NCBI GenBank assembly: GCA_022829145.1
Contig: CM040746.1
Coordinates: forward strand, 41,707,212-41,771,211
Length of the DNA stretch: 64,000 bases
Direction of reading: 5' to 3'
Origin: Albula goreensis
Taxonomy: Eukaryota > Chordata > Actinopteri > Albuliformes > Albulidae
The translations under genes were made by a program, and so were the position numbers. Below, piece after piece: positions 10,753 through 23,660 of the stretch; the stretch's first letter is position 1, and every line of letters begins with the position of its first letter. The notes beneath the pieces are model-generated. The model had not been told where the DNA came from and searched no databases. It saw only the letters and a list, made by a program, of their open reading frames with translations.

Positions 10753-13700
10753 GTTTCTCAATCAATCTATCAAATAAGCGTTTGTGTTTTGGTCGTGTCC
10801 TTCACACTAAGGTGTCCTAGGGCACTGAACAGTCAAAAATGTTTTTTTTTTTTTTACATTCAAACCCAAGGTGCAATTTGAGTCATTTATATTTAGGTAG
10901 ATTATATGAATGCACAATCAAAAAATGTCTTCAGTTCTTTTAAACGCTTAAAAGCAGTTTGGGCATTTCAGAGAGAGTTGGGAAAACACAACACGACAGT
11001 CATTAAGCAAATTGTTCTCCCAGTTTACATGGTCACTAGTGCTTAGCTAAAACACACCCATAAATATCACTACTGCACTACTGGAGATAATTATGTTAAC
11101 TAGAACTAAAACACAAATCCTGAGTACAGACAATACACAATAAAACATCCTAGTGAGAAAATCCTAACTACAATTACCATAACCAAATCATAATACACAG
11201 TAACTTAGCTCTAAGCATCAGGGAAATAACTATGGGACCTGATACTACAGTGCAAAGGAAAGGAAGCAGCTCAGAGTGGGCATTGGGATGTATATCTCCC
11301 ACATGGAAATCAAAGCAAGCTGAGCCTGTATCTCTCTGAGCCCCACAGTGTGGAAGGTTTGGGGCTCCAGGATAGGGCAGGTGACACAGTAGGGCCCGTA
11401 AGAGAAGGAGCTAAAGCTCTGTGTCAGGGGGCATGTGTCCATTAGCCCTTTCAGTTAACCCAACCCTAAAGGTCTCCCCTGGGTCACCATGGACAGCTGC
11501 TGCCCTAAAGAGGTACTAGCACTAAAAGTGACATCTAGGAGAATTCTGAAAACCCCTGGGGTGAGCATGTCACTGAGTAAGTGTGTCAGCTCTGAGGGGT
11601 GAGGACTCTGACCTCTGTCCACAACTCAGAGTGAGAGCCCAGAGTAATGATTGAATTCCCTAGGGCTTCAGGCTCGCAAGGCAGTCTGTCTGTCTGCATA
11701 CTGCTTCACATCTATCTCCCAGCCACGCCTGAGTGTATGAAGCAGCAGAATGCTTTCCAGAGCAGGAAAGGCCATACTGCTTGGCTGCAGAGCAGCAGGA
11801 AAGGCCATGCTGCTTGGCTGCTGAGCAGCAGGGAAGCTGGTGAGCCTGCTGTCAGGTATGAGAGAAAGTGGCCAGCTAGCCTTTTTGTGTATGATAAAAA
11901 GCAGGTAGCTAGCTAGGTAGCTATCCAACCTGCAGTCAAGAAACTGTTTATGTGTTGCTTGACAACATGTGTAAATATAATCTTGAAGGAACTATTTTTG
12001 TGAACGGATAATAAACATAAGCAAAACCTAATTTGTTGTCTCGAATTATTGTTGCTTGATAAACAGCCTTGTTTGTAGAACTGTTGTGATATTGCATAAG
12101 TGAAACCTTGATTCAGAAAAAATTGACCCAGAGAGCTGCATAAAAGCAGGCCTGCATGGGAACCCCACCCCTGTGTGGGGGGCAAGGCAGAGCGCTCAGG
12201 TGCTGGGCCTCTATCACTGTAAACGCTGCTCTGAGGGCTACTGGGACCTGGGTTCACCAGCATGGCCACCATGGTCTGTGATGTACCCTCTGCTGATGCT
12301 CAGATGTTTTTGTTTCTTGCCTGCCACCTGTGAGGGACTTCCAGTGACCCTGAGAGGCAGCTCCACTCCAGGGTCACCCCATGATGTTTGAGTGGAGTAC
12401 GGAACCAAAAAAAAAAAACAACAAAAACAGATTAATTTCACTGGAGGTTTCCCATGACCTATTGCAGCAGAGCTTTGAGCTCTCTGGGTCAGGAGCCCTG
12501 TCACACAGGGAGGGGGTGGAGCAGGTGGGGGGTTTGAATATTGGTGTCTTCTGACGCTTGAGCTTGTCACTCACACCTTTAGCCTTGTGAGGAGCATGAG
12601 GGACAGTGAATGGGAACAGAGAGTCCTGCAGTTTGACAGGCGAGCTAACCTGAAGGGGTGATGTTTTCTAAGACTGGGTGGCTCATAGAAGCTAGTAACC
12701 ACTGTTTTGGTAGAAGACACGCTAGTGCAGACAGGACTAATGTCCAAAATCAAGATAGGGTTCAGTTAACAGAGAGATCCAGGAGAGGTGCTAAGACCAC
12801 TACTGTAGGGAGGGCACACTATACCCCAGAAAAACAGATCACAGAGTCATGAATAAAATGCAGTTGAGTGATTCTCACGGGTATTTTACATTAAAGACGA
12901 AGTGCCTCCTTTGCAGAATCTCAGTAAGGCAGAAACAGTGCCACAGCTTTTCAACAGTAGGTCAGACAGAATACTGTATTTTTACTCTATGCAAAAAACA
13001 GAGAAGTAGGACACAAAATGTCTTGTCAGAGTTTACTGGAGTAAATGCCTGCATCATTTAAAACACCAGCCAGTGACCTCTTGTTTGTGTTAGCTTCTGT
13101 GAATGAGTCCAGGAAATTCACTGTTGCTTTGATTGATTTTTAGAAAGGTTCACAGTTGCTACAGCAGTGTTTCCTCTGTATCTCCAGCAGTGAGATATTC
13201 CTGCTTTCGGGTTAGCTTTTTGCAAGGCAAGGGGTGTTTGACACATCGTTTTGTATTTCTCTTTTTCTGCTATAGTCCAGTCCAGCTGCTATTGCCCTGT
13301 TGAGTGACCAGACTCCCAGAGTTTAATCAAATTCACCCAGACAAGTATTCATTTTCATTTAGTCTTGCTGGGCCTTTTGGAAAGTTAGATTTGTTTATGA
13401 TGTCATTCCTAGAAATGACTGTGAATTGCATTTGATCCTTTTGTCTAAAGCAGTCAAAGGTCATGTATTACATCACAATGCCTCATGTCAGAATCTATCC
13501 AGGAAAAGTGACATTGGTTGGATATGTCAGTGTATTGAATGGGCGGTTTGAAATGTGTGATCATGATAATGTATTCTAGCTGATCTTATTTCTTTATTTA
13601 TTATTATACATTTATTATTCATTGTGTGAGACTGCAGATTGCTGGACCCTGTGCGCAGATCCAAACTAATGAGACGGTGTAGATGGGTATCAGACAGGTG

Positions 13701-13790
13701 GCATTGTCAGTGAGGAGGCTGGGTTATTGGCATCTGTCCAGTGATGCCAAGGTCTCCCTATTCAGAGATGTGTGCGTCTGGCCGTAACGT
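10753..13790. other. Single-copy noncoding DNA
   Basis: Nothing coding is recognised. A small imperfect repeat (AGCAGGAAAGGCCAT then CTGCTTGGCTGC) occurs twice at 11760-11835. Confidence 0.55.
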
Positions 13791-15260
13791 GAGATGGAGG
13801 CAATCTGGGCCATGGCGGTTATTTATCTGCTGGAGATGGAGGCAGTCTGGGCCGTGGTGGTTATTTATCCAGTGGAGATGGAGGCAGTCTGGGCCGCGGT
13901 GGTTATTTATCCAGTGGAGATGGAGGCAGTCTGGGCCGTGGTGGTTATTTATCTGCTGGAGATGGAGGCAGTCTGGGCTGTGGTGGTTATTTATCTGCTG
14001 GAGATGGAGGCAGTCTGTGCCGTGGTGGTTATTTATCTGCTGGAGATGGAGGCAGTCTGGACCGTGGTGGTTATTTATCCAGTGGAGATGGAGGCAGTCT
14101 GGGCCGTGGTGGTTATTTATCCAGTGGAGATGGAGGCAGTCTGTGCTGTGGTGGTTATTTATCTGCTGGAGATGGAGGCAGTCTGGGCCATGGTGGTTAT
14201 TTATCTGCTGGAGATGGAGGCAGTCTGGGCCGTGGTGGTTATTTATCTGGTGGAGATGGAGGCAGTCTGGGCCGTGGTGGTTATTTATCTGCTGGAGATG
14301 GAGGTAGTCTGTGCCATGGTGGTTATTTATCTGCTGGAGATGGAGGCAGTCTGGGCCGTGGTGGTTATTTATCTGCTGGAGATGGAGGCAGTCTGGGCTG
14401 TGGTGGTTATTTATCTGCTGGAGATGGAGGCAGTCTGGGCCGTGGTGGTTATTTATCTGCTGGAGATGGAGGCAGTCTGGGCCGTGGTGGTTATTTATCC
14501 AGTGGAGATGGAGGCAGTCTGGGCCGCGGTGGTTATTTATCTGCTGGAGATGGAGGCAGTCTGTGCCGTGGTGGTTATTTATCTGCTGGAGATGGAGGCA
14601 GTCTGGGCCGTGGTGGTTATTTATCTGCTGGAGATGGAGGCAGTCTGGGCCGTGGTGGTTATTTATCTGCTGGAGATGGAGGCAGTCTGGGCCGTGGTGG
14701 TTATTTATCTGCTGGAGATGGAGGCAGTCTGGGCCGTGGTGGTTATTTATCTGCTGGAGATGGAGGCAGTCTGGGCCGTGGTGGTTATTTATCTGCTGGA
14801 GATGGAGGCAGTCTGGGCCGTGGTGGTTATTTATCTGCTGGAGATGGAGGCAGTCTGGGCTGTGGTGGTTATTTATCTGCTGGAGATGGAGGCAGTCTGG
14901 GCTGTGGTGGTTATTTATCTGCTGGAGATGGAGGCAGTCTGGGCTGTGGTGGTTATTTATCCAGTGGAGATGGAGGCAGTCTGGGCTGTGGTGGTTATTT
15001 ATCTGCTGGAGATGGAGGCAGTCTGGGCTGTGGTGGTTATTTATCTGCTGGAGATTGAGGCAGTCTGGGCTGTGGTGGTTATTTATCTGCTGGAGATGGA
15101 GGCAGTCTGGGCCGTGGTGGTTATTTATCTGCTGGAGATGGAGGCAGTCTGGGCCGCGGTGGTTATTTATCTGCTGGAGATGGAGGCAGTCTGGGCCGTG
15201 GTGGTTATTTATCTGCTGGAGATGGAGGCAGTCTGGGCCGCGGCGGTTATTTATCTGCTC
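13791..15260. repeat. 42-bp minisatellite, exactly 35 units, no indels
   Basis: The unit starts GAGATGGAGGCAGTCTGGGC and continues CGTGGTGGTTATTTATCTGC then TG. The array is 1470 bp, or 35.0 units, and the phase at 13801 is the same as at 15061 (30 units apart). Units differ only by substitutions at a few sites: GGGCCGTGG / GGGCTGTGG / GTGCCGTGG / GGGCCGCGG, and CTGCTGG versus CCAGTGG before the next unit. Because 42 is a multiple of three, frames run through the whole block: all three + frames lack stops in the consensus, and one - frame is open. One + frame is broken by a CAG to TAG change near 14308. The open frames of about 500 residues are almost certainly not genes. There is no promoter-like context, and the predicted peptides are plain 14-residue repeats on both strands. 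Confidence 0.97.
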
Positions 15261-18200
15261 ACAGAGGCAGAGGATGCCTGCCCAGGCCCTGCTTGGCGAA
15301 AGCAATCACTCTCCTGAGACCTTCAGATCGGCGGGGGTGAAATTAATCTGGACAGTTTCAATTTCTCACGTTTTTATTTTTCCCATCTCATCTCCCTGCC
15401 TCTCCCACCCCATTGTATTTGCATTTGTGTCGCTATGTTGAACGTACACAGATGCAGAGATGAAAATCTAATAATAGCTCATTTTATTTTGCCCTACATT
15501 TTAATGGAGTTGTACAGGCAGGTCATCACTGCATTCTCATTCATTTCACTCAGCTAGAACTTTGATCTAAATTAGTACAACGTTTCTGTAGAAAATACAT
15601 ATTTTTCAACATACATGCTGCAAAGTTCTAGTAGTATACCAGTACGTCAAGAAAGCATTTGATGTCGTGTTGTTAAATATGCATTTGATTAAGTGTTGAT
15701 CATAAATGTAAGGAAATATTACTGATGGTATATTGCATATACACTTTTCTTGAAATGCTTGCATTTGTGTAATAAATTTAAACTGTTTAAATATTGGATG
15801 AGCACATAAAAGCCACATGCATTAAAGTTAATGGTTTTTCAGTTGTTCATTGGATTTAGAAAATAACTGATCATGGGTCACATTTATGGGATTGAAGAAT
15901 TCCCCAAACAGCTGACTGTGCAGAGCTTCTGACGTGCAGCAACATCTGCTTCCAAAATCAGTCTTTAATTAATTGGTTGTTGACCAGTATTGTTTGACTT
16001 TAACAATAAAATAGAAATGAAGATAGTGTTTATCAGCAAAATGGCCTTCATTTGCTAATTAATGATTAATGTTGTGAGAGTCTTTTTAAGAGTGCTGTCA
16101 CTCAATGGCTTTTATAATTAAAAAGAAGTCCCATCCAATGGGGTTTAGTTTTTTTCTGTTATTTTGTTTCCATAGTATTTTCTCTGACACATAATAGATC
16201 ACTGTAGTTTGAGAAAATGGAGACAGAGTAAACATTGCCTGACCGTGTTACTGTGGAAACCACTGTGATTTGAGTGAATGGGATGAAAGCTGAGTCTCTA
16301 TTTGTGCATGTGTGTATTTGTGTGTGTGCATCCATACATTGTGAGGGGATCTAAATTAATGGATGTTTAGTTAGACTCCAGTTCTAAAGGGCTATGGTAT
16401 CTGCTGTTTTTTGCAAATGTATTTCAAGCACCTAAATCATAAACTGAAGCCATTGGCTGGCTAGAGACCACATATCTTTTTCTCAAGGATTAAATTTGAT
16501 GCTGATTGGAAGGAAACCACAAAAAACCTGACAACACTGCAGCCCTCTGGGAACTGAGTTTGATAGATGTGTGCCTGACATAGACCTTGTAGCCTTTAGC
16601 ATGACCTTAGCAGAATCCTTTAATCTACATTTTCATGCTGTTCAGTTAAGAAATGATAATAAAAAGTGGAGTGTCAGTGGGTCACATTACCCAGCATGAC
16701 TGTAGTTTTAGCTTGGTTCATCTTGTTTGTTTATGATGTCACAATACCTTGTCCATTTGCTTGGTCTTACAAAACCAAAGCAATACTTACAAAGCACCTC
16801 AGAGAAACAAGTGCTGAATTTGGATTGGTTCTGGTCTTTTATTTTGTATGAATTTAGCATATAGTGTGTGGACAAAAACTTATCTCAGATCAGTAGTCCT
16901 GATGTAAGTCACTTCATGAATTCTGGGATCTGGGGTTATTACCAACTTCATTTAAAGTCAAAAATTTAAAACCAAGGATTCCATCATATGCAGGGAGTCA
17001 TGTCAAACATTTGTGCAGAATCTGCAGAGAGTCACATCTCCACAGTCTCAGAAAACATAAGCTGTGAGGCGCCCAGCTCCATGCATATCTGCTCTAACGC
17101 TTCCTCTGTGCTGCTCTGTTACACATGCTCTGTGACTCACCAGTGTTGATTTAATTGGTCCTTTTAATTTGACTTTTTTCTCCCCATGGCTGCAAGCAAA
17201 AGACTTATCAGCCATGAACCAGCACCTCATTAACTGAGCACACAGAAGAGAGTGGCTTTATTCATCTCTGGATAAACACTACCACCTCAGATTCATTCGG
17301 AAATTAGGTGAAAGGTCATCTGTCAGGGGTGGGGGGTTGGGGGGGTGCAAATGACTGATCATACATTGGTTTGGTTTGAAGTTTCCATATAGTTAATTAG
17401 CAGGTTCTGCCAGGAATATTTCTATCCAGATCTCACACCTGCTCAAACAAGGGGAAGAGGGGGGAGAGGCAGAAGCACCGGCTCAGGGCTAACTGCGCCT
17501 TAGCACCTTGACACAGGCTCAGGACCTGTAGCCCCCTGACTTCCATCTCCAGTTTGTACAGGTGTGCAGGAGTCCTGCCAGACTGTCATTAGCACTGGAA
17601 ATACCTGCCTTTGGCACTCTCCGCTCCACCCCTCCTGACCTGGCGCTGCGCCTTTGGCCCCTACACTGATGCTGATTGTCACCTGTAATCTGGATGGTAC
17701 TGAGCACACCACACTGAAGGAGATTTCCAAACTGTGCAAAAGTAGGAATCCTTACAAGCCATGGAAATATTAAGGGTTGAAGTTTAAGTTGTTAAAGCCC
17801 ATTCTAAGATGCTGAACTTTGTGCAAAGATTGTTTTTAGCGCTGCTCCACACCTGTATCTTCTGAGATAGTAATTCCAGACTTTTAATGATGTAGCATTA
17901 ATATAAATGTATTTCAATATTCCATGATGTTAGAGTCCCTGTTGAGAAACCCAAGCACAAAGGAACCTGGTGTGGTGAAATTGGCATTGCCTGCAGACTA
18001 TTTTAAAATCTGCCTCTTCCTTCCATTCCTCAGTCAAATGACCTGCCTGCAAAGGAAGTGAGTGCAGTGGAAATTGCCATTACAGGATTTTATGACCTTG
18101 AAATAAATCTTAGGAAGGGAAATTATAGCCATGACATGTGGTCCATAATAAAGATTTTTCAGACTCTGGGGAAGAAAAGAAGTATATATGGGTTCCTGCT

Positions 18201-18878
18201 GTTTTGGCAGAATGCTCTCCCTTGGATTAGGGTTTCAGCTGGTCTCATGTTTCCATCGCTGCTGTCAGTTTCACCAGCTGAATATTCCTTACCTGCAGAC
18301 TCAGTGCTGCCTGTAGCTTTATCTTTCCTACAGAATACCCCCCCTGCTCTGTGGCCCCTAGCTCTGCACAAAGATCAGGATTATCACCATTTTTCAAAGG
18401 GTTTCATTGCCACCTGACTCTAATCCAACAATGCTATGGTTAAAATGCATTTAACCATAACATGACTGTGCAGAACACCTGTCCAGTGTATTTGCTTTAG
18501 GCCCTATTGAACAGATGCTAGCTACAATGAAAAGCTGTAAATAAGCCCTTTTATGTCACATGAATGACCCAAGCCCTGAAACACATGCTGTACACAAAGA
18601 CTAAACATGGTTTATGGGCGTGGTTTATGGGCATCGCTTCCTCACAGATACCTGCCTAAGCTGGAACAAATTTACATGACTCTGGCTCTCTGCAAGGTAT
18701 AAATGGCCTTATTTAATCAATGATACAGCAGTTAGCTTCTAGGCAGGTTGAGGGATAATACAGGACCTAAACAGTGTAAACTCATCTTTTCGATTCTAAA
18801 TGCAAACTGCTGTAAACCTTTCCTTCTACTGGGGTTCTACCTCAAGCCATGTCAGCTGCTGAGTAACATCATCACCGT
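15261..18878. other. Single-copy noncoding DNA
   Basis: No gene or complete repeat is recognised. Homeodomain-type TAAT clusters occur near 15950-16120 and 17140-17240 (see findings). Confidence 0.55.
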
Positions 18879-19040
18879 CTTACCTGCCCCGATTCTGCCC
18901 TCTTACCCATTCTGAGTTTACCCTCTTACCTGCCCCGAGTCTGCTCCCTTACCTATTCTGAGTCAGCCCTCTTACCTGTTCTGAGTCTGCCCCCTTACCT
19001 ATTCTGAGTCAGCCCTCTTACCTGCCCCAAGTCTGCCTTT
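18879..19040. repeat. 23-24-bp minisatellite, about seven units
   Basis: CTTACCTGCCCCGAGTCTGC and CTTACCTATTCTGAGTCAGC versions alternate, giving a two-type (dimeric) pattern with some units degenerate. Confidence 0.88.
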
Positions 19041-19080
19041 TTACCTTCTCTGAAACTGTGCACACATTAATCGTGCACAG

Positions 19081-19113
19081 GTGTGTGCGTGTGTGCGTGT
19101 GTGCGTGTGTGCG

Positions 19114-19152
<39 letters not shown>

Positions 19153-19160
19153 GTGTGTGA
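19081..19160. repeat. TG/TGCG microsatellite
   Basis: GTGTGTGC repeats in its first half, then an uninterrupted TG run, then one GTGC interruption. Confidence 0.95.
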
Positions 19161-20700
19161 CATACCCACTGTGTGATATATATCAGCTCAACCTGTGGGT
19201 TGTGAACAGAAAGCAGTGGCCAACAGCACCACTATTTGAGAGGGAAGGAATTAGTGGAGGAAATTGTGGTGAAAAGCCCGGCTTTTTGATGCAACCGTGG
19301 AATCCAAACTGAGAAATCCAAACACTGCCTTGCATGAATCATTCAACAATTATGCAGCACAAACAGAAATATTAGTTTTGTAATTGCAATTAGCATGTTT
19401 GTGTCATGAAGATTGTTCTATTTGCTGGTCTATGAAGATAAAAATATGACATGGTCTAATTTGGTATATTAAATGCAACTATTACTTTTGTCACACCCAA
19501 AAGTCAATTACAGCTGAAAGTTTCATCTCTGCAGGGGATCATCCTCAGAACAATACCGCCTGCATTCAGCATTTCCTGTTAAAGTAAATTGGGGTCCACA
19601 GTATCACAGATTACTGTAATAAATTTAAAAAAACCCACACCTGTCATTTTTCTTATTCAAGTCTAATTAACCATTATTTAGTCTTTGAGTGAATCTGTCC
19701 TCTCTATAAAAAGTATTGAAATATTTTTAAAGACACATTTTGTTGACATATATAATGCAAAAAAATGGAATGGTTCAATTCAGTTCAATATTATTTTCAG
19801 AATTTTAAACAGCCAGATTAAAGGGAAAGCAGTTAAGAGCTGAGTTAAATTAATTAGGTTTTTATTTAACAAAACCCAGGAGGGGCCATTCTATTCCATA
19901 ATGACATTGTTTACTTAATTTTAAAAAAACATTCATAACATAGAAACATTTATTCTGTGATGAACACTGTATTCAATTTTCTGTATATATTCAAACTACA
20001 AAACTGTAAATCTTTTCAATAAATACCCATGTAAAGTATTTTTTTCAATAAATACCCATGTGGTTACTAAACTATCACAAAGGACATGCAAATGCTGCTT
20101 CTGCAAATTTTACCCTGATCCGTGTCTGTCTGCAAGCCATGCCATGCCTGCCAAAGACACTTCCTACCCAGATCTTTTTGTCAAGCAAGACTGGAAAAGA
20201 AGTTCAGAAAAGAAGAATGTGCTTAGACAACACCTCCGCTGCTTCAGTGTAAATTTTGTGGCTACAGGTCTGGGGCATCCAGTACATCAGAAATGGACCA
20301 TCATGGGTGCTGGTTTTTGCTCTAAGCCAGCGCTGATCCAGTAACCCATTGTTGATCCAGTAACCAAGCACTGATGTAGTAAATCAAGGTCTTGATTAAA
20401 AATGATGATTATGAGATTAGGTGCGGGCAGCCGGTGTTCCGTCCTCCATATTGACATTGTACGAGAAGGATTTTGATTCTGACAGTTTATTCACACAGTT
20501 GAACATGTTATTAAATACAGTCAAAAAATCTGGAACTGACTTACAACACTGAAGTTAACAGTGGCAGTGACTTAATCCTTTAAAATCCTTCTAAAAGGTG
20601 TGCAGAGGCTTCTAAGGTTGTTTTATACAATTAAACTATTAAAAATGATTTAATCCATAAACTGGATTCTAAGCCAATGGAACTTCCTTTACAGTTACAG
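19161..20700. other. AT-rich single-copy noncoding DNA
   Basis: Only a tiny duplication is seen: TCAATAAATACCCATGT occurs near 20017 and 20045. Nothing else is recognised. Confidence 0.55.
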
Positions 20701-20850
20701 CCTTCCTTTCCCTCACTGTCCTTTCCTTCCTGTCCTTTCCCTCACTGTCCTTTTCCTTCCTTTCCCTCACTGTCCTTTCCTTCCTGTCCTTTCCCTCACT
20801 GTCCTTTCCTTCCTGTCCTTTCCCTCACTGTCCTTTCCTTCCTGTCCTTG
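20701..20850. repeat. 29-bp polypyrimidine minisatellite
   Basis: TTTCCCTCACTGTCC followed by TTTCCTTCCTGTCC recurs at 20707, 20736, 20761, 20790 and 20819. The period is 29, with one 4-bp-shorter unit. The strand is almost pure pyrimidine, so a triplex (H-DNA) structure is possible. Confidence 0.93.
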
Positions 20851-22459
20851 TATGATGGACAGTTGTCCTTGTAAGATGGCAATGTTACCTATAGCCAAAT
20901 TAAAGATTAATGGATATGATCAAAACAACACACCAAAGATCACTAATCATTGTGAATATGTTTTTAAGTACTCCTATTCATATAAATATCCATTTACAAT
21001 AACAATGCAATTATTTTTCAACTAGTTTAGTAAATCTATGTATAGAATGTAAATTTGGCAGCAGGCAAATGGGTTGAATTTCCAGCCTCTTTTTTTACCA
21101 GAATGAAAAATTTAGTAGATTTCTGTCTCCAAGTATAGTTGTCCATCTTTTTTGAGAGCATAAAAAGGAAATCTGGGACTCAGACTCTTTCTGGTAAATA
21201 CTTTCTTGTCTGCTATCAAATATGATGAGGGAATTGAGCCACATTACACTAGAATTTGACCAATTGCTTTAAGTCATGCTTTAAGACATTTGCTGACTAA
21301 TAGTTGGCAGGTAAATGACAAGCAATACATAGGCATCCCATTAAAAGGTCTGATATCTGAATTGAAATGTAAAATAGAGGAACTTAGTTTGATATTTGAC
21401 ATGATGACGATGATACTGTGAGTTTGTATCCATCATGTATTCCAGAGTTGAGAGGTGGGCATGTTTACTCTCATTTTGAGACTGATCAAATGCAACTGGA
21501 AAATGTCACCCTCTGATCTCAGAGGATCAAAGGTCTGGTTTGTGTTGCTATGATACACACGTCCTTAAAATACAAACCTAAGCATTGTCCATTGTCTGTC
21601 ATCAACAGGTCACTGTCAATGTAACTTAACCACTGAAAAATAATACATACAAAAATAAATTATGAAATGATATTTCAATCACAAAGACCAAGAGCTATTG
21701 TTTCTGAAGAGTTCCCATTCAAAGCCTTGTGAATGCCCTTTCCTTACCTGCAGTATGGGTAGGAACTTCAACAGATAAATAGTGTCAATAGAAAAAGAAA
21801 ACAATGATCGCAGCTCTAGTAACAGGTTGAGGCGTTATTTCACAGAAGAGATAAACAGTAGTTGGAGGTAGGGGGCATGTCTGTTTATAACTGCACAGTG
21901 AATTCTCAGTCACCTCAGTACAAAAGCCAGGACACCTGCGTTACTGTCTTAAATAAAATGGGTCCATACACAATGATCCAGGTTTATTCAGCTTTGACAC
22001 TTCTGGTAGATCCATTAAAAATGGATTCAATACGAACCATTTTCCATTTTGAGTAATGTTCAGCATAAACTATTTGATGTGGGTAATGTGTTTTCAATTG
22101 TATTAATGTAATGGAGAAACTTGTATAATTGTATAATATGCATTTTTTTTGTATTTGTATTTCATGTTTTATTCTTCATTTTAATCCACAAATCTAACAT
22201 ATCTCTCCATATCAACCTTTCGAAGCGGTTCTTCAGTTACTTGTAAAGACGGGTCACTCTCAAGTTCTGACTTTTGGTGAGGTACTCTTTGATGCACGTG
22301 CTAATGCGCATACTGTTTGGCAAATGTGTGGAACAACTGTACAAAACGTATGCACATACCAGTTCCGTGCATGCTTTGCGTTATTTTTTAGCAGGTTTCT
22401 CTGAAGGAAGTCTGAAGTCGTAGAATGTGGATAGCAGGGAGGGAGTAACAATCAGAATT
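20851..22459. other. Single-copy noncoding DNA
   Basis: AT-rich; nothing recognised. Confidence 0.55.
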
Positions 22460-22463
22460 GTGC

Positions 22464-22514
<51 letters not shown>
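22460..22514. repeat. (GT)n(GA)n compound microsatellite
   Basis: About ten GT units run directly into about sixteen GA units. Confidence 0.96.
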
Positions 22515-22516
<2 letters not shown>

Positions 22517-23660
22517 CCATATACGATCACTGGATGAAAACCCGAATTCAGAAGATTAAGGACGGTAACGGAAGCGCTGCTGCCTCGCTTTCTCCACAAG
22601 GTTTGTTAAGATGATCATTCTTGCATGTCTTTTTTGGCGTCAGGGAACAGCTTGATGAATGAAGTAACGTCTATTGTCTCGCGGGGTCGCTTTGAAGACA
22701 TATTGCTTTAAGGCCCGGCCCTTGGTGGTAGATTTTGGCTGTAGCTGCTTTCTCGCTACGAGAGAGCTGGAAAAAGGCGTGAGCCGTACGTTTCAGAACC
22801 ATGTACAGGGGAAAGCGTCGATGTGTCGAAAACGCAACGTTGTCATATGTGTTGTGCATTGAGTCGTTGTACATACATGCATGCATGTGTTCTCAGGTGA
22901 GAGGAGATGGCGTATAAGCAGGGCCCGGCCCCTTCTATAATGTCTTGCTTTAACATGATCATGCTCCGCTTTCCTTCCTTATTAAATAAATTAAGCGTGG
23001 ATACTGGATGCTCATGTGTCAGCTGAACTATTTTGCACGAATGCAGCAGCGATGCATGGGTCGCAATGTACACTTCACTGTGTAATTGCCGGGGCTAATA
23101 AAATACTGCATAGTCCTTAAATTCTATGACATGGATGGACGTGCCAGGGTTCTGTAGTTTAGACTTGTCTTTGAATTCAGTTAAGCAGTCTCATGAAATT
23201 ATAAAATAATCGCTGTGAGCAGTTCGTAAATATTTCATTCGCTACAGCATCGATTTCATCCTTCATTCTTTGTGCTTCCGTTCGCTTTCGTTTGACTACA
23301 TGAGTGAGTGCAGGATGCATGTTTTCGCGACGTTTTTTGTAATATTGTAGTATCCATCAAATGTCGCTGTCTGGCATATTACCTTACTGAGGAACTGTAA
23401 TGTTGTTATTGCAATCATAATGATTATTTCTTTTCTTATTGTTACTGATTTTCGATATATATACCTTTAATCGGGTGGTTTCATAATTTCAGTTATATCA
23501 GTGTCGAAGTCCCATAATTCTTGGCAGAATCCTATATGCAAAAGCTGCCCATGCCCAGTATGTAAGCTCTCAGATAAGCCAGAGCCGGAGTTTCGTACGT
23601 GGGTTTGGCTGACGTCCTTGTGGGTGACTAACCTCGTCCAAAGCAAGTCTTAACCTCGTA
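22515..23660 (+). promoter_or_regulatory. CpG-retaining block; possible distal promoter or first exon
   Basis: After the GT/GA microsatellite the sequence becomes noticeably CpG-retaining: GACGGTAACGGAAGCGC near 22561, then 22680-22860, 23270-23340 and 23580-23690. A possible donor, CACAAG/GTTTGT, falls at 22600/22601. In a fish genome such a patch could be an unmethylated promoter, perhaps a distal noncoding exon of cplx2. No initiator, protein start or known 5'UTR is recognised, so this is only a suggestion. Confidence 0.25.

Noticed and set aside
13758..15317. Overlapping open frames of about 500 residues on both strands
   Set aside because: They arise because the repeat unit is 42 bp without stop codons in four frames. 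The peptides are bare 14-residue repeats, and no splice or start context supports them.
18058..18417. 119-residue open frame
   Set aside because: No recognisable domain; a length like this is expected by chance in 64 kb.
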